Of a DNA stretch of 64,000 bases, positions 1 to 8,727 are shown piece by piece; positions within the stretch are counted from its first letter, which is position 1; each line of letters starts with the position of its first letter. The translations under genes and the position numbers were made by a program. The notes beneath the pieces are model-generated. The model searched no databases. It was not told the DNA's origin and saw only the letters and a program-made list of their open reading frames with translations. This DNA comes from Nitrincola iocasae (GTDB lineage: Bacteria > Pseudomonadota > Gammaproteobacteria > Pseudomonadales > Balneatricaceae), in contig NZ_CP044222.1 in the NCBI RefSeq assembly GCF_008727795.1, positions 3,968,001-4,032,000 of the forward strand, given 5' to 3'.

Positions 1-759
1 CTCAGAGTGCAGATTCACATGGCTGACGCGGCTCAAAATGCCGGTACTGGCCGGGTCAATGGTATAACTGATGTCTGTCTGACCACTGCGTGCTTGCAAT
101 ACACGACTTTCACCACGATGGCCCGTCAGGTACTCAGCCGAAGCAATGGATGCTACCTGCCCCCAGTATTCCTCAAAACGTTCCACTCTTAACTTATGTG
201 GTGGCGCAACAGAGGTAAGACGAAATGGGCCACTCCCTAGCAACTGAGTGACTCGCCCTTCTTCATCGAAGGAATCGGGTGAAATCACCACATTGGCATA
301 ATGCGCCAGTACCGCAGGTAGCAAATGGTAAGGAGAGCTTAGGGTAATCTCAATAACGCCATCCCCAGCCTGTAGCTGATCGACCGGCACCTGAGTCAGG
401 GTGCCATGCTGCTGACGAGCACCTTCCAGACTATTCACAACGCTCGCGGCATCCATTGAGCGGCCATCATGGAAAACCACGTCATCTCTAAGATAAAAAC
501 GCCAGCTCAGTCGATCCTCTGATACCTCCCAGTGGGTTGCCAGACCCGGTAGCAGCTCACCCTCCGGTGACACATCCACCAGGGTTTCCACCACCCCCAT
601 GCGGGTAAAAACATACCCATTCTGAGAAGGGTTCAGGCTGGTAAATTCAAACGGTCCACCGACCGTCAGATGGTTATTGGCAGGTTGTGCAAAAATGCTT
701 GAATGGAACAGGATGCCGGATAACATCCCGAACCAGACCAGCCGCTTCAGGTTATGCAT
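1..759 (-). CDS. ABC transporter substrate-binding protein, family 5 (partial)
   Basis: The reading frame is open to the window edge, so only the first 253 residues are present. It starts at ATG 759 behind GAGGAAA. Residues 1-25 form a signal peptide ending near FAQP, so the product is periplasmic. The body has the family 5 (DppA/OppA/NikA) layout: an early LTVGGPFEF strand, a TLVDVSPEGELLPGLATHWE stretch, FHDGR, and a later GSGPFRLTSV segment. These proteins capture peptides, nickel or metal-metallophore complexes for an ABC importer. It is divergent from zinc-independent ribosomal paralogues across a spacer with Zur-like and Fur-like boxes, so metal or metallophore uptake is a reasonable inference. 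The ligand cannot be read from sequence and the permease genes are outside the window. Confidence 0.8.
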   Translation of the reverse strand, partial: MHNLKRLVWFGMLSGILFHSSIFAQPANNHLTVGGPFEFTSLNPSQNGYVFTRMGVVETLVDVSPEGELLPGLATHWEVSEDRLSWRFYLRDDVVFHDGRSMDAASVVNSLEGARQQHGTLTQVPVDQLQAGDGVIEITLSSPYHLLPAVLAHYANVVISPDSFDEEGRVTQLLGSGPFRLTSVAPPHKLRVERFEEYWGQVASIASAEYLTGHRGESRVLQARSGQTDISYTIDPASTGILSRVSHVNLHSE

Positions 760-818
760 GGAAATTTTCCTCAGATTGGTTTGTTACAAAAGACCAAGGT
801 CAGCACTTTACATTTAAA

Positions 819-833
819 TGATAATGAGTTTCA
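819..833. promoter_or_regulatory. Fur-box-like site
   Basis: TGATAATGAGTTTCA matches the 7-1-7 Fur core TGATAATnATTATCA at 12 of 14 positions. It lies in the divergent spacer between the solute-binding protein gene and rpmE2, where it could act on either promoter. This is a motif match only; Fur and Zur sites overlap in base composition. Confidence 0.35.
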
Positions 834-843
834 ATCGCTAAAT

Positions 844-866
844 GAAATGTTATATTATAACTCATG
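844..866. promoter_or_regulatory. Zur-box-like operator before rpmE2
   Basis: The left arm GAAATGTTATA is identical to the enterobacterial Zur consensus, and the right arm keeps TATAAC before diverging, giving about 18 of 22 matches. It ends 8 bases before the rpmE2 start. Zur repression of zinc-free L31 and L36 paralogues is well established in gammaproteobacteria, which supports the call. The site also covers the in-frame ATG at 842, arguing against that codon as the start. Confidence 0.7.
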
Positions 867-874
867 AGGTCAGC

Positions 875-1129
875 ATGAAAAAAGACATACATCCAAAATA
901 CGATTATGTCGTATTTCGAGATACCAGTTGCAACCGATCTTTCCGCATCCGCTCAACCTGTCAGTCAAACGACACCATCGTGTGGGAAGACGGAAAAACT
1001 TATCCCTTGATTAATCTGGATATTTCCAGTGCTTCACATCCGATCTATACAGGTGAAAAACGTATAGCCAGCAACGAAGGGCAAATTGCTAAGTTCAACA
1101 AACGCTTCAAAGCACGCAGCCTGAAATAA
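875..1129 (+). CDS. rpmE2: 50S ribosomal protein L31 type B
   Basis: This 84-residue protein starts MKKDIHPKYDYVVF and matches the type B (YkgM) form of L31. It lacks the CxxC zinc ligands of the housekeeping L31. Known role: it replaces zinc-loaded L31 on ribosomes when zinc is short, freeing zinc. The start at ATG 875 follows GAGG by 5 bases; an in-frame ATG at 842 lies inside the Zur-like box and is not used. rpmJ2 follows 12 bases downstream, with its Shine-Dalgarno overlapping the stop codon, so the pair is one transcript. Confidence 0.93.
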   Translation: MKKDIHPKYDYVVFRDTSCNRSFRIRSTCQSNDTIVWEDGKTYPLINLDISSASHPIYTGEKRIASNEGQIAKFNKRFKARSLK

Positions 1130-1141
1130 GGAGTAACGGTC

Positions 1142-1282
1142 ATGCAAGTTCTCAGTTCACTCAAAACAGCCAAGATCCGCCATCCAGATTGTCAGGTGGT
1201 TAAGCGCCGTGGCCGCTATTATGTGATTTGCAAAAGCAATCCACGCCTCAAGGCGCGTCAGGGAGGTGTTAAGAAGCGTTGA
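1142..1282 (+). CDS. rpmJ2: 50S ribosomal protein L36 type B
   Basis: This 46-residue protein begins MQVLSSLKTAKIRHPDCQVV and ends NPRLKARQGGVKKR, the signature of the longer YkgO-type L36. Only Cys17 and Cys30 remain, so the C-C-C-H zinc site of housekeeping L36 is incomplete, as expected for a zinc-independent paralogue. AAGGAG at 1128-1133 serves as ribosome binding site. It is co-transcribed with rpmE2 under the Zur-like box. Confidence 0.93.
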   Translation: MQVLSSLKTAKIRHPDCQVVKRRGRYYVICKSNPRLKARQGGVKKR

Positions 1283-1333
1283 TCTTGCGCTACTGACACC
1301 CGATTACGGTTAAAGTGGTTTTTAGCGGAGTGA

Positions 1334-1367
1334 CCATGACCCTGGTTTTATCCTGACAGGGCCATGG
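1334..1367. terminator. Inverted repeat between convergent rpmJ2 and TctA-like gene
   Basis: Arms CCATGACCCTG and CAGGGCCATGG pair with one mismatch around an 12-base loop. There is no clear T tract on either strand, so this is a possible bidirectional terminator of modest strength. Confidence 0.4.
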
Positions 1368-1383
1368 CGTTAAATCCTGTTGA

Positions 1384-2904
1384 TTAGGAACGCGATAGGG
1401 CGTGCTGTGCTCTGTTGCGTTTCCACCGAATGAGCAACGGTGACACCAGCGCCAGCAGAATCAGGCCCATGATAAGCAGCGAAAACGGTCGATCGAAATA
1501 GTATCCCAGCAGATTACCCTTGGACATGACCAAAGACTGCCGGAAGCCGATTTCAGCCATAGCGCCCAGTATCATCGCAAGCACTATAGCGGCGGTTGCG
1601 AAGCCGGTTTTTCTCATCAGGTATCCCAGTAAGCCAAAGGCCACCATCACATATACATCAAACATACTGTTGTTGATGGTGTAGGAACCGACAACCGATA
1701 GCACCACGATGATCGGTGCAAGAATGGCAAACGGAACCGAGGCCACCTTGACCACCTGCTTTGCCAATGCCAAGCCCACAATACCCATCAATATATTTGC
1801 CAGCAGCAGCCCGACAATGATGGCATAGACAATATGGGCATTAACGGTAAACAACTCATGTCCGGGTTGCAAACCATGAATGTAAAGGCCCCCGAGCATC
1901 ACGGCTGTAGCCGCACTGCCGGGAATGCCCAGTGTCAATAAAGGAATCATGGCCCCGCCTGTGACCGCATTATTAGCTGTTTCAGCTGCAGCCAAGCCTT
2001 CAATCTCGCCTTTGCCATAGTTTTCTGGGTTTTTAGAACTACGCTTGGCTTCATTGTAGGCCACCCATGAGGCCACATCGCCCCCCGCGCCGGGTAAGCA
2101 GCCGACCAATACCCCAATGATTGATGAGCGTGAAATCGTGCCCCGAAGCCTTCGCCACTCGGCGCGACTGGGAAAAAGGTGGCCGACTAATTCAGGAGCC
2201 GGGGTAAGGTCTTTAGCACCATGGAGCTTTTCTGCCTGAATCATAACCTGGGAAATGGAAAACAGGCCGATCATAGCGGGAATCAGCGAAATGCCACTTT
2301 CCAACTCCCCAACACCAAAGGTGAAACGAGGGTAAGCAGTCATAACATCCACACCCACCAGACTGATCAACAAGCCTAACAGACCCGCAGAGAGCCCTTT
2401 CACCATAGCACCACTGGATAGACTGCCAATAATCGTCAAGCCAAAGATGGCAATCAGAAAATACTCAGGGGCGCTGAAGCGTAATGAAATTTGAGCCAAA
2501 GGTGGTGCCAACAGCAGCAACGCCACGACACTGACTATGCCGCCAATCACCGAACAGATGGTAGAGGTTCCCAAGGCTTTAAGGCCCTCGCCACGCAGCG
2601 TCATCTGATAGCCATCCATTGCCGTCGCGGCAGATGCCGGTGTGCCAGGTGTATGGATCAAGATAGCGGTGATGGACCCACCGTAGACGGCAGAAGCATA
2701 AATAGCCGCAAGCAACACCATCGCGGCCACAGGCTGCATACCAAAAGTAACTGGAATCAGTAACGCGATGCCCATAGTGGCGCTCAACCCAGGTAAAGCC
2801 CCTAAAAAAATACCGCCAAGCACACCGACAAACAGCATCAAGATAACATCCGGAGAGGCTAACTGCGCCAGCACTGACAACAACAGGGTAGTATCAACTT
2901 GCAT
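1384..2904 (-). CDS. Tripartite tricarboxylate transporter, large permease TctA (cassette 1)
   Basis: At 506 residues it has the usual TctA length and about a dozen hydrophobic segments. The N-terminal GGIFLGALPGLSATMGIAL loop and the later GCLPGAGGDVASWVAYNEAKR and TLGIPGSAATAVMLGG motifs are hallmarks of the family. It forms the main channel for secondary import of carboxylates delivered by the periplasmic TctC. It starts at ATG 2904 behind AAGGAG and is the last gene of the leftward TctC-TctB-TctA unit. The substrate cannot be read from sequence; the RraA-like aldolase gene upstream suggests a hydroxy- or oxo-polycarboxylate. Confidence 0.93.
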   Translation of the reverse strand: MQVDTTLLLSVLAQLASPDVILMLFVGVLGGIFLGALPGLSATMGIALLIPVTFGMQPVAAMVLLAAIYASAVYGGSITAILIHTPGTPASAATAMDGYQMTLRGEGLKALGTSTICSVIGGIVSVVALLLLAPPLAQISLRFSAPEYFLIAIFGLTIIGSLSSGAMVKGLSAGLLGLLISLVGVDVMTAYPRFTFGVGELESGISLIPAMIGLFSISQVMIQAEKLHGAKDLTPAPELVGHLFPSRAEWRRLRGTISRSSIIGVLVGCLPGAGGDVASWVAYNEAKRSSKNPENYGKGEIEGLAAAETANNAVTGGAMIPLLTLGIPGSAATAVMLGGLYIHGLQPGHELFTVNAHIVYAIIVGLLLANILMGIVGLALAKQVVKVASVPFAILAPIIVVLSVVGSYTINNSMFDVYVMVAFGLLGYLMRKTGFATAAIVLAMILGAMAEIGFRQSLVMSKGNLLGYYFDRPFSLLIMGLILLALVSPLLIRWKRNRAQHALSRS

Positions 2905-2916
2905 GATCTCTCTCCT

Positions 2917-3366
2917 TTACAGCAATAACCCAGTGGGAAGGGAGATGCGTAACTGCCAAACAAAGAGCATATAAATAAAGCTATTCATAATGACCAGCAC
3001 CAACAGTACTTGAAGGTAAGATTTCACCCCGAAATAGAGCATGAAAAATACCGCCGTGAGCGAACTGGCAACAAAAAATCCAAGAATACTGATCAAAGCC
3101 ACATAAATGCATAGTGCCACGAACGTGACGATGGGACCGCGTATATTCTCAAACACAGCAAGGTGTTGAGTCCCCTGTTTTTTGCTGGCCAGTGTTTTAG
3201 CTATGCCAGTCCAAACAATGAACAGCGAAAAAACCGCGAAGGTGACCAGAATCAGTTTAGGAAATACCGCTGGATCAGCAGGCATCTGAGCCGACAGGCT
3301 GTAGAAGGCTATCGAGAAGAGCAGCATAACCAACCCGATGACCAGATCAGAGTGTAAAGCTTTCAT
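2917..3366 (-). CDS. Tripartite tricarboxylate transporter, small permease TctB (cassette 1)
   Basis: The 149-residue product starts MKALHSDLVIGLVMLLFSIA and has about four membrane segments, typical of the poorly conserved TctB subunit. The motif PADPAVFPKLI after the first helix is characteristic. I chose ATG 3366 because AGGTG lies just upstream and the protein then has family length. An in-frame start at 3447 would add 27 non-hydrophobic residues and abut the TctC stop. It sits between TctC and TctA genes, 12 bases from the latter. Confidence 0.85.
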   Translation of the reverse strand: MKALHSDLVIGLVMLLFSIAFYSLSAQMPADPAVFPKLILVTFAVFSLFIVWTGIAKTLASKKQGTQHLAVFENIRGPIVTFVALCIYVALISILGFFVASSLTAVFFMLYFGVKSYLQVLLVLVIMNSFIYMLFVWQLRISLPTGLLL

Positions 3367-3447
3367 AAGGCACCTATTTATTGTTGTAAAGTTTTGCCTG
3401 ATTGAATGGATCGCCGTGATGCAATGAGACATCACGGCCTGCTGCAC

Positions 3448-4416
3448 TTACCAGCCCAGCAATTCGCCTAGCGAGCGAACGCCTTCTTCTTCCTCTTCTA
3501 GCATCTTGCGGTAAGCATCACCGGTACGGATATCTACCTTCAATCCCATTTCTGCCATTTTGGCTAAGTGCTCAGGATCTTGCATGCCAGTGATAAAGGC
3601 TTCCTGAAGCAGCTCCAACTGAGCCGGATCAATGCCTTTAGGTGCAGCAATACCGCGCGCCGACCAGGAAATTACCCCTGAATACCCCATCTCCTCCAGC
3701 GTAGGAACATCTGGAATAAAATCTGAACGTTCAGGCGCCATGATGGCAATGATCTTTAAATCACCATTGCGATGCGCCATGTTGGTATCACCAACATTAG
3801 AGAAGTTTACATCTACATGGCCGCCCTGAATCGCGGCGCGCTGCTCGGCTGTACCTGTCGTATGCACAGGCACAAACTGGGTAGCGTAATGGTGATTCAT
3901 TTTTAGCATGGCGATATGGTCATCACCATTCGCGCCGGTGGTTGAAGCCGTCAGCGTATTCGACTGAGCATAGGTTACCAGCTCATCAATATTGCTATAA
4001 CGTGTTTCATCTTTATTGATTGAAATAACACCATAATCTGTCACATGATTAGCAATGAGTTCAAAGTCATCAAGGTCGACATCGCGGCGATACTGAGGAT
4101 CCATATAGCCAGTAATCAGATTGGGTGTATTAATGTATCCCAGGGTATAACCGTTATTGGATGAATTGAGCAGTTGTGTCCAACCTACCCAGCCTCCGCC
4201 ACCAGGGCGATTGATAATATTCAGGGGTACACCCAGCTCACGCTCTACGGCGGGGAACAGGATACGTGCACCGACGTCCGTATTGCCACCCGCACCAAAT
4301 GAAATAATCGTAGAGATCGGCCGTTCTGGATAAGAATCAGCCCATGAGATGCTAGCGCACAGAGCAATTGGAAGGGAAATACAGGCAAGCATGCCCACTG
4401 TTTTTATAGTTTTCAT
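3448..4416 (-). CDS. Tripartite tricarboxylate transporter, substrate-binding protein TctC (cassette 1)
   Basis: The 322-residue product has a signal peptide ending near SISWADSYPERPI. The mature start includes IISFGAGGNTDVGARIL, and NIINRPGGGGWVGW follows, both standard for the TctC/Bug family. These periplasmic proteins bind carboxylates, often dicarboxylates, and hand them to TctAB. It is the first gene of cassette 1 and lies 95 bases downstream of the RraA-like gene, so the four genes may be one operon. Its local similarity to the second TctC (7228-8217) suggests related ligands. Confidence 0.92.
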   Translation of the reverse strand: MKTIKTVGMLACISLPIALCASISWADSYPERPISTIISFGAGGNTDVGARILFPAVERELGVPLNIINRPGGGGWVGWTQLLNSSNNGYTLGYINTPNLITGYMDPQYRRDVDLDDFELIANHVTDYGVISINKDETRYSNIDELVTYAQSNTLTASTTGANGDDHIAMLKMNHHYATQFVPVHTTGTAEQRAAIQGGHVDVNFSNVGDTNMAHRNGDLKIIAIMAPERSDFIPDVPTLEEMGYSGVISWSARGIAAPKGIDPAQLELLQEAFITGMQDPEHLAKMAEMGLKVDIRTGDAYRKMLEEEEEGVRSLGELLGW

Positions 4417-4511
4417 TGTTGTTTCCTCGTTTGCACTGTTGTCTGCAGTGCTTATTTATAATTATTTAATAACGAAAATGAGTAGGTGTTAACTTTTTTA
4501 AGGGGCCGATG

Positions 4512-5162
4512 TTACATCAGCTGTAATCGCTTTAGTGTGTCTTGTAAACCGAGCAAGTCGACAGTGCTACCACCACCCTTTATTATTTCCCGATAGTTTT
4601 CTTCTGTTTTTTCACGCAATTGCGTTTCTTGAAGCACCGTGGCGATATCTTGCCGAGGGACAACCACAACGCCATCGGCATCTCCAAAAATAAAGTCACC
4701 CGGATTAATCAGCGTATCACCAATGCAAATTGGCACGTTGATCTTTCCAAGCTGCTTCTTGGCAGTGCCTTTGATGCTAATACCCTGACAAAACACCGGA
4801 AAGCCGAGTGCTTTAATAGTCTGGACATCCCTAACCGCACCGTTAATCACAAGACCGGCCACACCTTTCTTGATGGCTTGCTCGGTTAGGATATCGCCCC
4901 AGGGGCCAGCTTCGACGAAACGCTTGGCGTCCACCACCAGCACATCTCCAGGCTGCACATGCAGTAAGGCATAGTGCAACATAAGATTGTCACCAGGACG
5001 AATATCGACTGTAAATGCCGACCCAAACACCTGCATACTGCTACACAGTGGCTTCATGCCACTATCTAAAGCGCCACGGGCGCCTTGTGCTTCATAGATG
5101 GAAGCGCTACCGAACTGGCTGAGTTGTGAAACGAGATCGGTAAAGTTGGTTTTATTTATCAT
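4512..5162 (-). CDS. RraA-family protein, probable HMG/CHA-type aldolase
   Basis: The 216-residue product has the RraA fold signature: FTVDIRPGDNLMLHYAL, then GDVLVVDAK, GPWGDILTEQAIKKGVAGLVINGAVRD, and late GDADGVVVVP. The G-x-W-G-D and RD residues fit the metal and pyruvate site of 4-hydroxy-4-methyl-2-oxoglutarate or 4-carboxy-4-hydroxy-2-oxoadipate aldolases, which release pyruvate or oxaloacetate. RraA itself is an RNase E inhibitor, but placement beside a carboxylate transporter favours an aldolase. AGGAG precedes ATG 5162. It is divergent from a LysR gene across a spacer with a perfect LysR-type inverted repeat. Confidence 0.8.
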   Translation of the reverse strand: MINKTNFTDLVSQLSQFGSASIYEAQGARGALDSGMKPLCSSMQVFGSAFTVDIRPGDNLMLHYALLHVQPGDVLVVDAKRFVEAGPWGDILTEQAIKKGVAGLVINGAVRDVQTIKALGFPVFCQGISIKGTAKKQLGKINVPICIGDTLINPGDFIFGDADGVVVVPRQDIATVLQETQLREKTEENYREIIKGGGSTVDLLGLQDTLKRLQLM

Positions 5163-5202
5163 TTTTATACTCCTGAGTTGACCTCAGCCTCACTATCATA
5201 TA

Positions 5203-5220
5203 TTGATTATCTTTAATCAA
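5203..5220. promoter_or_regulatory. LysR-type operator candidate
   Basis: TTGATTA and TAATCAA form a perfect 7-base inverted repeat around TCTT, containing the T-N11-A pattern bound by LysR regulators. It lies midway in the 89-base spacer between the RraA-like gene and the divergent LysR gene. Confidence 0.5.
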
Positions 5221-5251
5221 TCAGCTAATTACGCATACAAGTTCACTAAAA

Positions 5252-6160
5252 ATGAATCTACGTCAGATACGCTACTTCTGTGAGGTCGTCGATGCCGGTG
5301 GAGGCAGTGCCGCCGCAAAACGCTTGTTTGTCGCGCCGACAGCCATCAGTGCACAGCTTACGTTGCTGGAACAGAACCTGGGAGGAGAGCTGTTTGATCG
5401 CTCAACTCGGCCCATGCAGCTCACGTCACTCGGAAAATTCTTTTACCCTCGGGCAAAAGAATTGTTAATTCAGGCCACACGCTTAGAGGAAGAGTCCAGA
5501 CAAGTCGCCAGTGGCAGTGGCGGGTGGCTTGGGATTGGCTTTATTCGATCAACTCTTTTTTCATTGTTGCCCGCTGTTATCAAGAATTACCGAGCACAAA
5601 ATCCAGAGGTTCACCTGGATCTTGTTGAGGTACTGTCTGAATATCAGGAAGAAGGCTTAAGGCAACACCGTATTGATGTCGGTATTTCACGTTTTATCGG
5701 CCTGTTCGAACGCCATGCGGACATGCACTATGAAGTGATCATTAACGACCCGTTTATGGCGGCCTTGCCAATTGATCATCCACTTGCGGAGCTTGATACC
5801 TTCCCTATCAGTGCCTTCAAGCAACTGCCCTTCATTCTGTACCCTAAGGATCCTCGTAGCCCATTCGGGCAAAAAATTCTGACACATCTTGAGGAAAAAG
5901 GCATACGTCCGACGGTAACCCATGAGGCCATTGAAATTCATACCGCGTTGGCGCTCGTAGGTGCCGGGCTCGGTGGAACCCTGGTCAGTGGTTCGATCAC
6001 GCCAAACAATCGAAGGGATGTGGTCTTTCTACCTGTCGATGACATTGATATCAGTACCACACTTGTTGCGGTCACACGCAAAGACGAAGCCAACCCACTC
6101 TTGGATAACTTTATAAAAATGCTTATCGCGAATACAACTACACAAAAAAAGGACGCGTGA
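5252..6160 (+). CDS. LysR-family transcriptional regulator (1)
   Basis: The 302-residue product opens with the winged helix-turn-helix MNLRQIRYFCEVVDAGGGSAAAKRL and PTAISAQLTLLEQNLGGELFDRS. An effector-binding domain follows from about residue 90. It is divergent from the RraA-like/TTT cassette 1 genes, with a LysR-type inverted repeat between them, so it most likely controls that cassette in response to a cassette substrate. Its 3' end overlaps the end of the second, convergent LysR gene by 23 bases. Confidence 0.93.
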   Translation: MNLRQIRYFCEVVDAGGGSAAAKRLFVAPTAISAQLTLLEQNLGGELFDRSTRPMQLTSLGKFFYPRAKELLIQATRLEEESRQVASGSGGWLGIGFIRSTLFSLLPAVIKNYRAQNPEVHLDLVEVLSEYQEEGLRQHRIDVGISRFIGLFERHADMHYEVIINDPFMAALPIDHPLAELDTFPISAFKQLPFILYPKDPRSPFGQKILTHLEEKGIRPTVTHEAIEIHTALALVGAGLGGTLVSGSITPNNRRDVVFLPVDDIDISTTLVAVTRKDEANPLLDNFIKMLIANTTTQKKDA

Positions 6161-7043
6161 AATCGGCCGCTTTACCAAGACGAAGGGCTACTTCTTCAAG
6201 CAATGAGACCCGAATACCACTGTGGTATAACGCGTAGTAGCCGATCGTTGGGGGCTGAGGCAGGGTCTCTAATATCTCCAAATCCTGTGTTTGAGCAAAG
6301 CGCTGCACACAAAGCTTTGGCAGCACGCTGATACCACGCCCAGCAGTGACCAAGCCGACCAGAGCCAGTAAATTATCGGTGATCTGCACGGGCGAGGCCA
6401 TTCCTTGGTGTGAAATCCAACGATTCACATCTTGAGCAAACCCGGAGCGCTTGCCCTGACTTATCAGGGTATAGGATTCCAGTTTACTGATGGGCAAAGG
6501 CCGCGGCCCATCCACTAAACCAGCCCTGGCCATAAACGCCATTTCCACCTTCTCTAACAGCAGCGTTTCCACACCTGGCTGAGCAAACACTTCCGGGACG
6601 AGCGGTATGACCACTAAATCCAGTTCACCATCCTGAAACTGCTGGTAGAGCGTACGGCTCATATCAATAGTGACGTCTAAGCGGATGTCCGGTCGCTCAA
6701 GAGTGTATTCCCGCAAAAATCCAGGCAGCCAAGTCAGTGCGGTCAGTTCGGTAAAGCCAATACGGATCCGGTGAAGTTTACTCTCCGGTTGCTTATTGAG
6801 TTCACGAATTTTATTGGCGCTATCTATAGTTAGGTAGGCCAGCTCTAGCAGTTGCTCACCCTCTTCGGTTAAACGTGCATTACGCAGTGAGCGATCAAAA
6901 ATATGCAGTCCTGTTGCCTGCTCCAACTCTGAAATTCTTTTAGAAACAGTTGATTGTGTTGCATTGAGCCGCTGTGAAGCCTTTTCAAATGTACCTAGCT
7001 CAACCACCTGCACAAACGTTTCGAGTTGCTTAAGAGTCAGCAT
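6138..7043 (-). CDS. LysR-family transcriptional regulator (2)
   Basis: The 301-residue product has the N-terminal HTH (MLTLKQLETFVQVVELGTFEKASQRLNATQSTVSKRISELE) and a periplasmic-binding-like effector domain. It is divergent from TTT cassette 2 across a 184-base AT-rich spacer, making it the likely regulator of that cassette. It is not a close copy of the neighbouring LysR at 5252-6160. The tail-to-tail overlap with that gene suggests the two regulator/transporter units were brought together. Confidence 0.93.
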   Translation of the reverse strand: MLTLKQLETFVQVVELGTFEKASQRLNATQSTVSKRISELEQATGLHIFDRSLRNARLTEEGEQLLELAYLTIDSANKIRELNKQPESKLHRIRIGFTELTALTWLPGFLREYTLERPDIRLDVTIDMSRTLYQQFQDGELDLVVIPLVPEVFAQPGVETLLLEKVEMAFMARAGLVDGPRPLPISKLESYTLISQGKRSGFAQDVNRWISHQGMASPVQITDNLLALVGLVTAGRGISVLPKLCVQRFAQTQDLEILETLPQPPTIGYYALYHSGIRVSLLEEVALRLGKAADFTRPFFV

Positions 7044-7227
7044 AGATGTCCCATATATGAATATTTCGACTTATATTTTATGAATTTTATTCGCTTTTTT
7101 GAAAGTATAGAATGCTTTTAACTAGAACACAGGTGCTCAATGGCGTCAGGCCTTAAAAAATACTTCTAACGAGCACCCTACTGCCCTACATAGCTTTTAA
7201 ACTATAAAAGTAACAAGGAATAAGACG

Positions 7228-8217
7228 ATGAAGGCACAGTTTAAATTCAAGCAAAAATTGATCCTGAGTGCGATGACGGCAATCTTGGTTAGCGGACTAA
7301 GTACATCAGCCGTAGCTGAGGACTTCCCCAACAAGCCAATTCAGTTGATTGTCGCCTTCGGTGCCGGGGGTAGTACCGATACGATGGCACGCATCTTCGC
7401 GAAGTACGCTGAAGAAGAACTCGGCCAGCGAATAGTCGTGGTTAACAGACCGGGGGCTGGTGGCGAGTTGGGATGGGTCCACTTGGCCAATGCGGCACCC
7501 GACGGCTATACCCTTGGCTTAATTAACTCGCCAGTAGTCGAAGTTTATCCTTTCACCCGTGAAGGTACTGTGGGTTATTCCCTTGATGATATTCGCCCTC
7601 TGGCCAATATCATTACCGATCCAGGTGTTTTGGCAGTAGCCACCGACAGCCCCTATCAAACGCTGGAAAGTTTTGTAACAGCGGTACGGGAAGATCCAAA
7701 ATCCGTAGTTGTATCCCACGAAGGCATTGGGGGTGACGACCACCTGGCTGCACTGAACTTTGCCAAAGAAGCTGATATCGACCTTAATTTTGTCTCTTAC
7801 AGCGGCAATGCTGAAGCAACGGCCGCGCTGCTTGGTGGGCACATTACGGCTTTTGAAGGCAACATGTCGGAAGTGGTAAACCAGATCAATGAGGGCAAAG
7901 TACGGGGCTTAGCCGTCTGGTCAAATGAACGAATCGATGCGATTTCGGCTGTCCCTACCGGTAAAGAACAAGGTTATGACGTTCTAGCGGCAGCATCACG
8001 CGGCTTTGCTGTACCGGCTAATGTGCCGCAACCAGTGTATGACAAGCTGTTATCTGTGACCCGTGAGGTGGTAGAGAATCCGGAGTTTCTTGCCGAAATG
8101 GAGCAGCTTAACATGCCTGTTAACCCTATTTATGGACAAGACTACGTTGACTTCATCCACGAAAGTCATGATCGGCTAAAAGCCCTTTGGGACCAGGAAC
8201 CTTGGATTGAGCAGTGA
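7228..8217 (+). CDS. Tripartite tricarboxylate transporter, substrate-binding protein TctC (cassette 2)
   Basis: The 329-residue product has a signal peptide (cleavage after SAVAE) and then DFPNKPIQLIVAFGAGGSTDTMARI and VVVNRPGAGGELGWVHL, the TctC/Bug signatures. It is periplasmic and binds the cassette 2 ligand. It starts at ATG 7228 with AAGGAA upstream and leads the rightward unit TctC-TctB-TctA-aminotransferase. The divergent LysR gene at 6138-7043 is its likely regulator. The ligand is unknown. Confidence 0.93.
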   Translation: MKAQFKFKQKLILSAMTAILVSGLSTSAVAEDFPNKPIQLIVAFGAGGSTDTMARIFAKYAEEELGQRIVVVNRPGAGGELGWVHLANAAPDGYTLGLINSPVVEVYPFTREGTVGYSLDDIRPLANIITDPGVLAVATDSPYQTLESFVTAVREDPKSVVVSHEGIGGDDHLAALNFAKEADIDLNFVSYSGNAEATAALLGGHITAFEGNMSEVVNQINEGKVRGLAVWSNERIDAISAVPTGKEQGYDVLAAASRGFAVPANVPQPVYDKLLSVTREVVENPEFLAEMEQLNMPVNPIYGQDYVDFIHESHDRLKALWDQEPWIEQ

Positions 8218-8245
8218 TTTAAAACCCGTTAGGAGAACTCGCTCT

Positions 8246-8692
8246 ATGCCACTGAACAAAATTGACCGCACCCTGGCCGTTTTGATTGGAGCCTTGTGCG
8301 CTGGTGTAGTCTGGGTCGGGCTTGACATGCGCGGCGATGCGGGGGTTTTCCCCGTGATCGCCGGTTCACTTGGGGGGCTTGCCTGTTTGGGCATCGGAGT
8401 CAATTCGTTTCGCCGCAAACTCCCTGATGAATCCCAGCCCCCAGTTGCCTGGCAACGTTTCACCCTCTGGGGTCTATGCGTGCTGGGGTTATTAGGGCTG
8501 ATGATAAGTATTGGAACATTTGTTGCGTTGATTGTATTTCTACTGGTTAGTTTATGCTGCCTGAGTGACTTACGATGGCCCGCGGCCCTAATACTTGCCG
8601 TGTCCTTTTCTGCCCTTATCTATGCCGTTTTTGTGCACTTACTTGCAGTCCCTCTACCTGGTGGCGGGCTCTGGAATTGGCTAGCCAACTAA
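8246..8692 (+). CDS. Tripartite tricarboxylate transporter, small permease TctB (cassette 2)
   Basis: The 148-residue product begins MPLNKIDRTLAVLIGALCAG and has four hydrophobic segments with DMRGDAGVFPVIAG after the first, as in TctB. ATG 8246 is preferred because AGGAG lies 10 bases upstream. An in-frame ATG at 8207 would overlap the TctC gene and add 13 charged residues. It lies between TctC and TctA as usual for TTT operons. Confidence 0.85.
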   Translation: MPLNKIDRTLAVLIGALCAGVVWVGLDMRGDAGVFPVIAGSLGGLACLGIGVNSFRRKLPDESQPPVAWQRFTLWGLCVLGLLGLMISIGTFVALIVFLLVSLCCLSDLRWPAALILAVSFSALIYAVFVHLLAVPLPGGGLWNWLAN

Positions 8693-8727
8693 CAGCTTTC
8701 CTCACAAACACCCAAGAGACTATTTCT

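Noticed and set aside
842..874. In-frame upstream ATG for L31 type B
   Set aside because: It lies inside the Zur-like box and would add 11 residues not found in the family; ATG 875 has a ribosome site.
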